A stretch of 64,000 nt of DNA. Origin: Phoenix dactylifera. Taxonomy: Eukaryota > Streptophyta > Magnoliopsida > Arecales > Arecaceae. Of this stretch, positions 49,661 to 60,533 are shown one piece after another. The first letter of the stretch is position 1. Each line of letters begins with the position of its first letter. The translations under genes were made by a program, and so were the position numbers. A model generated the notes under the pieces. That model worked only from the letters and a program-made list of their open reading frames with translations, did not search any database and had not been told where the DNA came from. The DNA lies in the NCBI RefSeq assembly GCF_009389715.1, contig NC_052395.1, positions 23,981,482 to 24,045,481 on the forward strand. The letters run 5' to 3'.

Positions 49661-50465
49661 TTTGGAGCCAAACTAGGATTAAAGTAAAAGATCATCTGGA
49701 TTCTATTTCACAAATGATCCTTTAAAAGGTATCGACTCTGGCGGGCAATACTTTAATATATTGGATTGTCCTTTTGATCTTGAAGGACCATTATATTTGA
49801 TCTGGAATATTTTGGCTATTATGAATAAGGTTGGGCGGGGTTCGGTTATTTTAAATCTGAGTAATTTTTTAAGCTTCATGATGTTGTACTATCCATCAAA
49901 AAGTACAGTGCATCATGCAGTCAGTCTAAATTTCATTATTTAGATTTCAAAAAAAAAAAAAAAAAATTGGGAAAGATTTTGTTTGGGTATCATTCTTTTT
50001 TTTTTTTGGTAGAATTTTAGCTATTTCATGCTTATATTCACTGGTCATGCCGATTTTAAGAAATTAAGTTTTGTTTGAACTTTTCTGGAAAGGCGAACAT
50101 TGCTACTATAAAAAGTTATGTATCTCAGTTTATTATTCATCAATAATAATAAAAAAAAATTAGATCCTACTTTTATTAAATTTTTATTTTTTTTGAAAAA
50201 CATAAGATGAGCTGGTTAAAAAAATTCTTTGTTTTCTCCAATTGTATCTTCTTTTTTTTTTTCGTATTCTCCTTGATTTTCTAGTTTACTCGGCTATCAA
50301 CTTCAGCCAGTGTTGCTGGGAGAGGGGAAGGAGGGTCAATGGGGGGGGGGGGGGGGGCGACCAAGCAGTCGAGCTCCGCAAGCAACGCGAGTCGCTAGTG
50401 CTAGCCCATGGAGGAATCCTGGAACACTAGTGCCTCTGTCTTCAGGTGGTCTGCTAGAGCTTGGC
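49661..50465. other. Intergenic
   Basis: AT-rich with a poly-A run at 49949-49966 and a 17 bp poly-G run at 50341-50357. No gene recognised. Confidence 0.5.
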
Positions 50466-50920
50466 TGCTTATGATTGGTAGTTTCTTATAACAAAGTAAG
50501 CCTTTTGGATAATGTTAAGTTTTAAGAGAAGAACAGCCGTCATCAACGACATGATCGCCCATGGATTGCTAAAATAGCCATGCACAAGCTTTGCATGCCA
50601 CCTGAGCCATCTCGACTCACAGAAGGCGTTCGCACCCTGATACACTCCCTCAAGGTACCTCAAGGTAATTAATAGCCTTCGTATCCAAACACCACACGGT
50701 TGCCCAGTGCATTGAAGAGGGATGCAATGCCAGTGTCATCACCCAGGCCACGATCGATGATCCACGAACATTGTCCAATTGTCAGTGGCTATCCCCTTCT
50801 CTGGAGCAACGCCACATCCCTCGCGGTGTTGGAGCTGTCGATGATGGATTCCACGAACATGTAATTAGATATCCACCCAGTTGGGGTAGCATTGCTCCCA
50901 GGAAATGAGGTCTCGGGGAA
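50466..50920 (-). pseudogene. DUF247 (UPF0481-type) C-terminal relic
   Basis: On the minus strand the end reads SRWLRWHAKLVHGYFSNPWA and continues as a hydrophobic helix, the characteristic DUF247 C-terminus. Upstream pieces NYMFVESIIDS and DVALLQRRG fit the preceding DUF247 segment, but a stop follows RRG and other frame changes occur. The N-terminal half is missing. The chromovirus starts about 280 bp further along and may have helped disrupt it. Confidence 0.6.
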
Positions 50921-51201
50921 CAAGATTTGTGCAGTCATCAACCGAATAGCTCGGATTTTCAGGGCTCATTATGGAATGAAATGTCCCAAAAAGCTAGCAG
51001 CGCTTCTCACTTCGACCTGCACGCTAGGCTCTACGGGCTCAGTCACTGTGTGGTTGTATAGTGCGAAGGTAGAAAGTGACAATCATGGCTGTGAATGAGG
51101 ATTTGCTGCAGCAAGCCAACACCTTCAAGTTCAAAGAGCATGTCGACCAGCTCTCATCCTCTATCGAAACACTTCTTTTTGATGGTAAGGGAGGCAGGAT
51201 G

Positions 51202-51585
51202 TGATGGGGACATCAGATCTCTTCATCCAGATGATCCTGAGCCCCCGGATTGAGTCAGACCCGGATTAGGTCCATTTGAGTCCGAATTATTTTCTTTTAT
51301 TACATTATTTGTTTTGTTTTAGTCAAGTCAATTTGGTCTATTATTTTGTTATTAGACTGGTCAATTGGGTTTATGTAATTGGGTCAATATGTAAGGTCTA
51401 TATAAAGACCACCCCTCTCATGTATGAGGCAACTGATGATGGAATGAAAAAACCCTAGCATCCTTCTTGTTCTTCTTCTTCCTCCTTCTCCCCTTCTCTT
51501 CTTCCTGCGTCTCTATAACCTCTTCTTCCTTCTCTCTTTCTTGTTCTTCCTTCTTCTCCTCTTTCCCCGCACTTGTGCTGCATCA
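51202..51585 (+). repeat. Chromovirus 5' LTR (384 bp)
   Basis: Runs from TGATGGGGACATCAG to GTGCTGCATCA. CTATATAAAG at about 51398 is a good TATA box. The pyrimidine-rich right half is shared with the 3' LTR. Confidence 0.88.
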
Positions 51586-51588
51586 ACT

Positions 51589-51600
51589 TGATATCAGAGC
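51589..51600 (+). other. Chromovirus primer-binding site
   Basis: TGATATCAGAGC, one base different from the canonical TGGTATCAGAGC, lies 3 bases after the LTR. Confidence 0.75.
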
Positions 51601-53201
51601 CCCGGCTTTGCCCCTGTTGCTCAAGCCACGATCCAGGTTCTCTCCCTCAACCTCCCACGGTCCACCGTCCTTACTCATTCACCCCACCAAAATCCCACCC
51701 GAAACATCATCCCTGTCTCTTCCCCTCGGTGCTCACCAGAAGATCACAAAAAAAAAAGAAAAAAAAAAGAGAGAAGGTCCCTCCCTCCCTCTCGGTTCTC
51801 ATCAAAGACAAAAATAGGGGAAAACCCCTGTTCATCGGCCCCGTCCCGCCGGCCGCCAAGCCCGCGGCCACCACTCCCACGCTCCACCGCCGCTGCATTG
51901 TGCCACCGCCAGGCCGAGCGCCGCCTCCTCTAAAGTGTCGCCGCGTGCCCCGAGCGCTCCGCCACCATCGGGCACCCTGTTGCCGCCCGCGGAAGCCTGA
52001 AACTGGCTGCCTGCTCGTGTCCACAGAGGGGACCGCCGCCGTGGAGCCCCGCGGTCGGTTGCCGCAAGACTGTAGCCGCTGCCGCACCCTCCGTCCGCCC
52101 GCAGCCGCCGCCACGATTATCGGCACGTCCTCCCGTAGCCATAGGGAGGTTGAAGAAAGCCCTAACGGGTAAGTACCGAGCCCGTTAACCCACAACCCGT
52201 TAGCCCGGTTCCACTTCAAAAAAAAAAAAGTTTCACGTGACCCGCACGTGACGGGTCTGTAAAGGGTATTGGATCGGGTCAAACCCGTTATCCCGAATCT
52301 TAACGGTCTGAGTTTTTTTTAAAAAAAAGAGAGAGAAAAAAAAAAAAGGGAAAAAAAGGAAAAAAAAAACCCTTACCTATCATCGCCGCCTCCTCTTCCT
52401 TGCCGCCGCCCTCCACTGCCCCTTCCGCCGCGCTCCGCCCTGCCTTCGCCGTCGCCACCGCCCGCGTAGCACGGCCTCACCGTCACCGCAGCGCCGCCAA
52501 ACCGTGCGCCTCCTTCCCCGTGGCCAATCGCAGCGCCGCGCCGCCCGTGCCTCGTCTCCACCTCCGCGCCGCTAAGCCTCCTCATCGTCGAAGCTACCGC
52601 ACCGAGCCGCTGCCACCTTCTTCCCAGATACCACATCCGAGCCGTCGTCGACCGTCCCCGCCACCCGGATCTTCGCCACTCTGACAGACACCCGAGGCCC
52701 ACTGCCGACCCGTTTCGGGCACCTCCCCGCCGGAGTTCGAGCCATCTCCGCCGCTCTCGCGGCCTCCATCACCGCCGCTGCTGCTGCTCTACCGCACCGC
52801 CTCCTCTTTCTCCGTCAGCCGTCGGTCCCAATCTCCCTATTATTTCCCCCCTCCTCTCGGCCGTAACTCAACCGAGACACCCTTCCTTCACTACCATATC
52901 ACACCAGAGCACCCCTCTCTCCTCATTAGCCTTCGGGCCAGGTCCGAACAACACACCAGAACCCCTGCCGATCCATTGGTCCAAGAGGGCCCTCCTGCCA
53001 GTCACTCCTATCGGGTCCGAGATGCGCCCCTGAGGCCCATTTTCAGTCCCACCACCGAATTTCTTTGATCAGGCCCCCAAGTTGCTGATATCAGGTCCAC
53101 CGAGTTGCTATGATTCGGCCAGATTCGCGCCATCCGACGAGCCGACTCGCCGTGCACCGATCGTCGCCCTAGTCCATGAGCACACGATTCTGGTCGACTA
53201 C
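51601..53201 (+). other. GC-rich chromovirus 5' internal region
   Basis: 1.6 kb of Pro/Arg/Ala-coding GC-rich sequence, open in several frames on both strands, with a CCCGTTA/ACGGGT-rich patch at 52160-52310. I recognise no gag domain. It may be a long leader, captured host DNA or another small insertion. Confidence 0.45.
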
Positions 53202-53209
53202 TTCACGAC
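53202..53209. repeat. 8 bp target duplication of the hAT-like element, left copy
   Basis: TTCACGAC recurs exactly at 55049-55056. Confidence 0.85.
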
Positions 53210-53464
53210 TAGAGGTGATCACGGGCCTTCTGGCCCGCCCAGCCCGCCCGGCCCGGCCCGAAATTTTTCGGGCTTGGGCATTGAAAAAGGGCCCGTTGGT
53301 CGGGCCTGGGCAGGAAAAACGGCCCGACCAAAAAAATCGGGCCAGGCCTGGACACTTTAAAAAAAGCCCGATTCGGCCCGGCCCGACTATAAAATACTGA
53401 TAATATTTTTTTAAAAAAAAGAAACCCTAAAGCTAAAACTAAATCCTAAAGGACCTAAATCCTC

Positions 53465-53760
53465 CCCCTCCCCTCGCTGAGAGCCGCCGCGACCCCCCCC
53501 ACCCCCCACTCCCCCGCAAACCCCCCCACCCCCCCTTTCCGTCGCTGAGAGCCGCCGCCACCCCTTCCCTCGCTGAGAGTCGCCGCCCCCCTTCCCTCGC
53601 TGAGAGCTGCCGCCACCCCCCCCCCTCCCTCGCTGAGAGGTGAGACTTGAGAGCCGGCGCCCCCCCTTCCTTCGCTGAGAGCCGGCGCCCCCCCTTCCTT
53701 CGCCGAGAGCCGCCGCCCCCCCTTCCCTCGCTGAGAGCCGCCGCCCCCCCTTTCCTGATA
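53465..53760. repeat. Minisatellite of CCCTCGCTGAGAGCCGCCG units in the hAT interior
   Basis: About eight units of 26-35 bp built on TCGCTGAGAGCCGCCG with poly-C spacers of variable length. The frames on both strands through it are artefacts of the repeat. Confidence 0.75.
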
Positions 53761-53988
53761 GCCGCCCCTGTAGCCGGTTGCTGCCGGTTTTCCTGTAGCC
53801 GCCGCTCCTCTCGGTGTCGTCGCCTCTTCAACGACCGACCGGCAGCTCTTCGCGTCCTTCTCCCCCGGACGGCAACCTCCGCGGCTCCGGTCACCGAGTC
53901 ACCGGTAAGCTTTTTCTCCTCCTCCTCCTCTTTGATCCCGGATGAATTTTGCCCAAATCCTTCACAGTCAAGCCTGGATGCCCGGATC

Positions 53989-54150
53989 TTCCGAGTCGGA
54001 ACTCAGAGAGGGAGAGGTGGGGGGGGAGCGGGAGAGCTCGGAAGTTCCGAGTCGGAACTCGGAGAGGGAGAGGTGGGGGGGGAGCGGGAGAGCTCGGAAG
54101 TTCCGAGTCGGAACTCGGAGAGGGAGGGAGGTGGGGACTTCGGAGCTTCC
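53989..54150. repeat. 56 bp tandem repeat in the hAT interior
   Basis: TTCCGAGTCGGAACTC starts units at 53989, 54045 and 54101; the third is partial and diverges. The unit start is itself a palindrome. Confidence 0.8.
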
Positions 54151-55056
54151 CATCGGGCCGGGTTTTGAGGTGGGGGGGGGGGAGAGGGAGGTGCCGACTG
54201 CCGACTGCCGAGGTGGTTACGAGTCTTCCCCGTAACATGGAAGAATCTAGTGAGGATGAAGATGACGAGGAAGAGATGGAAGAGGGATTACATGGTTCGG
54301 TCATTTAGATATTCTATTAATAACTCTAATAATTATTCATGTTCAATCATTAACAATTGCTAATATTTTAATTTTATGTTTGTAGGTTTTGAGAGTTAGA
54401 AGATGCAAGGATGTTCTTCTACAGTTTTCTATTATGGAAGTGGCTTCAAGAATTATGATTACATTTACTTTTGAAATTTGAATGCACAAAGATGCATGTT
54501 TGTTATAATGTTAATGGGACAATGTAATTTGAATTTTGTCTAAATATGTAATTGTCTAAGTTTGTAGTTTTTATTGTTGGGTTGTAATTCTCAGTTGGAC
54601 AATAGTGTTGTTTCATACATTTTATTTTCTTTCTATTGGCTTGAAGATGCAATTTTTTTCTTTTTTAATATTTGTAGATATATCCAAATTACAAAGTTTG
54701 AAACCACCACCAACACTATCTATTTGAAATAGGCTACTTATATGGTTAACATTAACCAATTAACCATTGGAGAAATAAAATAAAGATAGAAAAATACATC
54801 CAGTTTTTGAGAGCCCATTAAGCTATTAGGCCATTTTGGCCCATTTCTAGATTCCAAAAAAAACAAAAAAAATCGGGCCTGTCGGGTCGGGCCTGGGACC
54901 AGATTTATAAGGTCGGGTCGGGCCTGGACAAAAATTTAAGCCCGACAGTCGGGCCGGGCCGGGCCGGGTCTGGGCATAGCCATCGAGCCTAATTTCTGCT
55001 GTAGAGCCCGGCCCGAGCCCGGCCCGGCCCGGGTTTTGATCAGCTCTATTCACGAC

Positions 55057-55589
55057 AGGTGATAGGTTTTCACTTTTCTTGGGCTTGTTCATTTAATTAT
55101 GTTCTAGTTCTCTTGCATGATAGCCACATTTTAAAAACTTACTTTTGCTGTCCAAATTCAGAACATAGAAACCCTACTTTCAAACCCATCCTATTCGCCT
55201 TTTAATCTAGATATTAAATTAGCACACCCTAGCAATTGGACATTTCTCGGTATTCTTCGATCAGATTACTTTAGGATCAGAACAACTGTACTACTTGATT
55301 GCAATCTAATTTCTTAAATTGAATAATCTTAATCCTTAATTCTGAATAACCGAAGTAAAAATCAGTAACATTTAAACTTTAAGTTATTCTTGTTAAAACT
55401 TGCTGATCTTTGAAATCATAATAGATTGCATTAGTAGGTTGTCCTGCATCAAATTTGGTCGTACATCATATTTATTAGGGTTTCATTAGTGACATTGCAT
55501 TTCACATCATCACCTAGTATCATCATTGCATGCGAACCTGTAGTGATAGGGAGTACTATTTTAATCAACCTAAAACCCCTGTAGCTACC
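55057..55589. other. Chromovirus internal sequence between hAT and gag
   Basis: AT-rich with no frame. It continues the chromovirus leader after the hAT insertion. Confidence 0.5.
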
Positions 55590-55954
55590 ATGAATTCCGA
55601 CATTTTGAGGTCTCTCATAGACCAGATCGCTGCCATGCGGGCTGGATACAAGGAATTCAAACAAGAGATCCGTGAGCTCATGCAAAATTCTAGGACCCCT
55701 ACACCGCCAACCCCTATTGCAGCCCAACCTAAAATCGTTTGGTTGCACCACCTGTAATCCTTTCCCATTTTCTTGGGCACCAAACCCAATGCTCAAGGTG
55801 TCAACAATTCGACCACATAGCATCCCAATGTTCCATTAGGACCTACCTGATTACTGAACCAGAAGTTAGGAGCCAAGAGGTCGAATATGTCGAAGAAATC
55901 TATGAACCAAATATAGAAGACTATGAAGAAGACTTTGAAGACGAACCTACATAA
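55590..55954 (+). pseudogene. Chromovirus gag relic
   Basis: The ATG at 55590 opens a short N-terminal gag piece. After a frame change a zinc knuckle-like CSRCQQFDHIASQC (about 55797-55840) and an acidic tail follow. The bulk of gag is deleted. Confidence 0.6.
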
Positions 55955-56040
55955 TTAGATTTTGTCCAAAATGATTCCCAAAGGGAGACTATTGATCTAA
56001 GTACAATCAAGCCACTTCACATCACTACTGTCGAAGGGTA

Positions 56041-57127
56041 GTGAAAGATATTAAGAGCCAGTCACTTGAGTTGGCACTTGTAGCTAAAGATACCCAGACG
56101 GAGTCCAACCTTGAACATTCTTCTGTAGTAGTTTCCCTTCTAGAGGAGTTTCATTTTGTAGTCCCTGATGATCTTCTGGATGCCCTTCCTCCGATGCGTG
56201 ATATCCAACACGCAATTGATCTAGTTCTCGGGGCATCTTTGCCCAACCTTCCACAACATAGGCTCAACCCGAATGCATATGCTAGAATCTGGGATTTAAT
56301 ATTACCAACAGTTGAGTTTGCATATAATAGTTTAGTTAATAAGTCCATATGCATGAATCTATTCGAAGTGGTGCATGATTACAAACCTAGACAACCCGTA
56401 GACCTATTTTTCATGTCTCATCAGTATAGAGTCTTTGAGTCTGCACAATCAATTGCATTACATCCACATTCATTGCATCAAGAAATCAGCAATTGTAGTC
56501 ACTTTAATAACTTAAAATATAAATCCCTTGCTGATTTACACAGACGTTATAAAGAGTTAAGTGAAAAAGATTACGTCATGATGAGAATTAGGCTTGAACG
56601 ACTTTCTTCGTAAACATTTAAGAAATTGCAAACTTGTAGTGCGGAACCGTTCAAAATCTTAAAGAAAATCAGTTCGAATACATATGTTGTGGATCTTCCT
56701 GATGACTATGGGATTAGTACGATATTTAATATTGAAGATTTAGTCCCATACAAAAAGACAATATTAATGCCTTCTGACCCCTTTATATACCTGCCCATGT
56801 TGGACACCCTGACCTATTACCTGCTGTTGAGCCACCACTTCCCAAATTTCATGCACGCAGAGAACAAATATAACATATATTGGATGAGCAGGTTATTTCA
56901 ACCAGGAACGGTGGTTACCAACGTTACCTTGTTCGGTGGAAAGGTCGACCAAAGTCTAACGTGACGTGGATTTCCAGAGCCCAGCTGCAGCGCGTTGACC
57001 CCGATCTTCTGGAGCAGTATAATAGCCGGCCAGACCTGTACTCGACGGGGTCGAGTTTTTCTCATCCAGGAGGAGTTGATGGGGACATCAGAGCCCTTCA
57101 TCCAGATGATCCTGAGCCCCTGGATTG
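56041..57127 (+). pseudogene. Chromovirus pol relic with chromodomain
   Basis: Begins with the segment just before the reverse transcriptase (PDDLLDALPPMRDIQHAIDL). After LPQHRLNPN it jumps to the end of integrase (LPTVEFAYNSLVNKSICM), so everything between was removed in one deletion. After a stop at 56611 and frame changes comes a chromodomain (GGYQRYLVRWKGR, then TWISRAQLQ) near 56905-57000. The frame runs a short way into the 3' LTR, ending at 57127. Confidence 0.8.
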
Positions 57128-57460
57128 AGTCAGACCCGGATTGGGTCCATTTGAGTCCGAGTCATTTTTGTTTATTGCATTATTTGTTTTTGTTTTAGTC
57201 AAGTCAATTTGGTCCGTTATTTTGTTATTAGACTGGTCAATTGGGTTTATATAATGGGTCAATATGTAAGGTCTATATAAAGACCACCTCTCTCATGTAT
57301 GAGGCAACTGATGATGGAATGAAAAAATCCTAGCCTCCTTCTTGTTCTTCTTCTTCCTCCTCCTCCCCTTCGCTTCTTCCTGCGTCTATATAACCTCTTC
57401 TTCCTTCTCCCTTTCTTGTTCTTCCTCCTTCTCCTCTTTCCCCGCACTTGTGCTGCATCA
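57077..57460 (+). repeat. Chromovirus 3' LTR (384 bp)
   Basis: Same length and ends as the left LTR, preceded by the purine-rich CCAGGAGGAGT. Confidence 0.88.
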
Positions 57461-57536
57461 GGATACCACCTGGTTTAAGGTTTATGTACAGAGTAGTATT
57501 TGCAGCAGGAGGTGCCTTAGAGAACCCTATTGAAAA
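57461..57536. other. Short gap between two elements
   Basis: 76 bp of unassigned sequence between the chromovirus and the Tekay-like element. GAAAA at its right end is the expected left copy of the latter's target duplication. Confidence 0.5.
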
Positions 57537-60449
57537 TGTCACGACCCCCGCCCCGTTCCCGGCGGGCCGCCGCGACGGTCCTAGGGTGCGGGTAGGCATA
57601 AGGCCACCAGCCACCATGTAGAACCCTACTACCTATCAATCATCCATAAATTCTGAAAAAAAATTGGCATGATGCATGCACAAAATGATCACCTTTCCTA
57701 TGGTGACCTGTCAGGATTATCTCAATACATACAACAACACTACCTGTCAGAGCAGCAATCACATAATCTGTCACATAATAAACCTGGACAATATATAGTA
57801 ATATATTATCACAGGCACACAACTGATCTGCACACATATATATATACCTACTTTCCAATCCATCCATGGTCAACCCAAATCCACAACAGGATCTATGACT
57901 GTAACTATGTACTATATACAATAGAAGGTTTATAATACACCAAAAGGTATAAACCTCTATCTATATTATACTATACTATGGAGCGGCACAGCTAGCAGGC
58001 AACCTCTAACCCTGCTCCCCTCTATACAATACCTGCCCTGCAATCAAAAACACCAAACTGGGGAGTGAGTATATGAATACTCAGTGAGTGGAGTAGAGAG
58101 TACTATGCACATGAGACAGAATATAATCATGGCTCGAGATGAAATCTTAAGATCAATAACAAGATGAACATGATCTCAACATAGAGAATATGGAGTAAAT
58201 CATCAATATCACCACAATCAATAACAACTCATCTGAAGCATATATGGAATAATCAAGTAAACATATATAATACTCATGAATATGCTCAACAGATCATAAT
58301 GCTGGAACATACAAATCAGGTGTCAATATGCTGAATCATTGATAAATAGCTATCAGGAGGTGGGTCTTACGCCCCAGGCGAACCACAGTAACTCCCTACT
58401 GCCATATGCATACATAGAATATGACACCACACCAATATGTAAATCAGGGTGTCAATATGCGAAATCATCACTAGACAGCTGTCGGGAGGTGGGCTTTACG
58501 CCCCAGGCGAACCAGCAACAACTCCCCACTATCACATGCATATGCAGGATAAGACACCATATTGATAATGTAAATGCTGGCCAGTATTCAGAACAGAAAT
58601 CCATCTCACATCTATATACTAAACGGCACATCGCGGGAATTCTATATCCGCGGAAAGCCATACTGCACCTCGCGGGGTCTTACTATGTCCGGCGGCAAGC
58701 AGAATATAAATCGTAGGACTGGCCGATCCTACGCCTAGGACCGTGTCCCCCCTAGGAAGGGACTGGGCTCCGCCCACCCAGAAGGCTACTATGTGTACAC
58801 AGGCCGATGTTCAACCCCCATCGACTATAGGTGTCCTGCAGATACTGCCAAGCCATGCATAAATGCCATAATGCACTCTTCCAATACTCTACTAAAAAGG
58901 AGTATGATCAAGACTACCACTCACTCGACTCCGACCCAATCATAAACTAACATCAGGGTTGGGAGTGAGGGGTCAAGGGTGTGCAATGCAACTCAATATA
59001 CCATGAGAAGGGCTCCACAAGTCTTTGAAATGGAGGAAATGAAATCAATTTACAAAAGAAGTTATTTCACAATTTGGAACCTATTTAATTACTCATCTGC
59101 CCCTCATAATTCCTCTCAATGTTCCCTCAAATGCATGTACAGAATAATCAAGCATGGAGAACAAAATATAGAGGAATCTACCACAATATCAATCAATAAG
59201 CTCAGGTGGAATCAAGTCACACTTGGCAACATTCATGAAAATGAATAAGGAATGTACTCATGGTGCAAAGTACAAACTCCCACTCACCTGGCAATCTGGC
59301 ACAGCCCTGATACGCCTCCAAAAATCTACAGCTGGCAGTGGAGAATTTCTTCCTCTTGTTTCCTAGCTTCTTGCCCAACTGATACATGCATTTACAATAT
59401 ATTTAGTTTTGTATCAAGGGCTATAATCTACGTGCCAATTATAATATAGGGAACTTTAATTGATTCAACTCCCCCGTTTCCTAAATCTTTTCTTTTCTTT
59501 CTCTTTTTCTTTTTCTATTAATTAACTCATCATTTATGTGTATTAGGGACTCCCTTGCACGAGTACAAGGTCTCCCTTAGCCTAATCTAGGCTTAATACC
59601 CTATTATGGCATGAAATTTCTTATTTTCCACTCGGATGAACAGTAACCCGGACCGACAGCAGGTTATTTCATTCCGGTTTTGGTCCACTTTCCAAACTCC
59701 AAATTTTATGAAATTTATACCCAATGTTCTACACTCATTGGGGTTTCCAAAATGTAACATGCATCCCCATCGGAGGCCGATTGACCTCCAAAATAATTCA
59801 CCGAAGTTGGAACTTCGACATAGTTTTTTCGTAGTGCCGGAAAAATTTGTCGAAATCCGATTCTTCCTCTTTTAACCACCTCTACAACCCTTATCTGACC
59901 CCTCTAGACTACATCCACCCTTTTTATAGCCTAATATCATCAAAAGACTAGATAAGGATGGATATTTACCTTTTTTTTTTAGAAATCGAGGTTCTTGCGT
60001 AGAGGAAAAGGAGATCTACGTTTTTCCCTTCAGCTGGCAACGCAACCGGAATCTTCTTCCTTTCCCTTTTCTTCTTTTTCTTCCTCTTTCTTTCTTCCTT
60101 TCCTTTCCACTTCTTCTTTTTTTTTCCTCTCTGTTGTCGTCTGAGAACCCTCCCCCTCTCCACTCTGTTTCACTCCCGTGAGCCAGCTCAAACCCATGAT
60201 TTATGTCACATCAAGATACTATTCACCCTTTTTTTAATATTATTAAATTCCCATTTTGCCTCTAACACTTCAATATATTTACTGTTATGCCATTAACTTT
60301 TGATTCCTTTCTAATTTTACCCTTACCACTTTAACGCATCTACAGCTATGCCATTATCTTTTGATTCCTTCCAATTTTACCCCTTATATCAATTTTAAAG
60401 GACTATTCTATCCCTTTTTATAAAAAGAAAAAATTTTGGGGTTATTACA
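57537..60449 (-). repeat. Tekay-like 3' LTR (2913 bp)
   Basis: Plus strand begins TGTCACGACCCCC and ends GGGGTTATTACA. It carries two diverged copies of a unit of about 129 bp (from 58322 and 58451) with GGAGGTGGG and ACGCCCCAGGCGAACCA. Open frames inside are repeated in the other LTR and are not called as genes. Confidence 0.85.
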
Positions 60450-60485
60450 TCCTCCCCTCCTTATATAAAATTCGTCCTCGAATTT
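60450..60485 (-). other. Tekay-like polypurine tract and pol end
   Basis: Minus strand AAGGAGGGGAGGA immediately precedes the 3' LTR. Just upstream, TTCGAGGACGAATTTTA reads Phe-Glu-Asp-Glu-Phe, the conserved C-terminal tail of pol in this clade. Confidence 0.7.
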
Positions 60486-60533
60486 AAAAGAGTAAATTAC
60501 CTGATTACTCAAAGGGGTGAGTGTATCTGTTCT

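Larger units (their letters stand above)
53210..55048. mobile_element. hAT-like non-autonomous element (1839 bp) inside the chromovirus
   Basis: Ends TAGAGGTGATCA and, from the right, TAGAGCTGATCA, with a perfect 8 bp duplication outside. The subterminal 150-200 bp at each end are packed with GGCCCG/CGGGCC motifs. The interior has a GC-rich block (53460-53900), a purine-rich block and an acidic frame MEESSEDEDDEEE (54238). No recognisable transposase is present. The content resembles promoter plus first exon of a gene, either a transposase remnant or a captured host segment. Confidence 0.85.
51202..57460 (+). mobile_element. Chromovirus (Ty3/gypsy), internally deleted
   Basis: Two 384 bp LTRs, a PBS TGATATCAGAGC after the first, gag and pol remnants and a C-terminal chromodomain. 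The flanks GGATG (left) and GGATA (right) form an imperfect 5 bp target duplication. Protease, reverse transcriptase, RNase H and the integrase core are absent. A hAT-like element sits at 53210-55048. Confidence 0.85.

Noticed and set aside
51573-52172. 199-residue frame after the chromovirus LTR, and the antisense 191-residue frame
   Set aside because: GC-rich low-complexity sequence open on both strands without retroviral motifs.
53439-54308. Gly/Arg- and Ser-rich frames inside the hAT-like element as a possible transposase
   Set aside because: They follow the minisatellites and lack any hAT transposase motif; only the short acidic frame at 54238 looks possibly real.
58339-58716. 125-residue frame in the Tekay-like LTR (also 63176-63532)
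   Set aside because: Present in both LTRs over an internal 129 bp duplication; not a gene.
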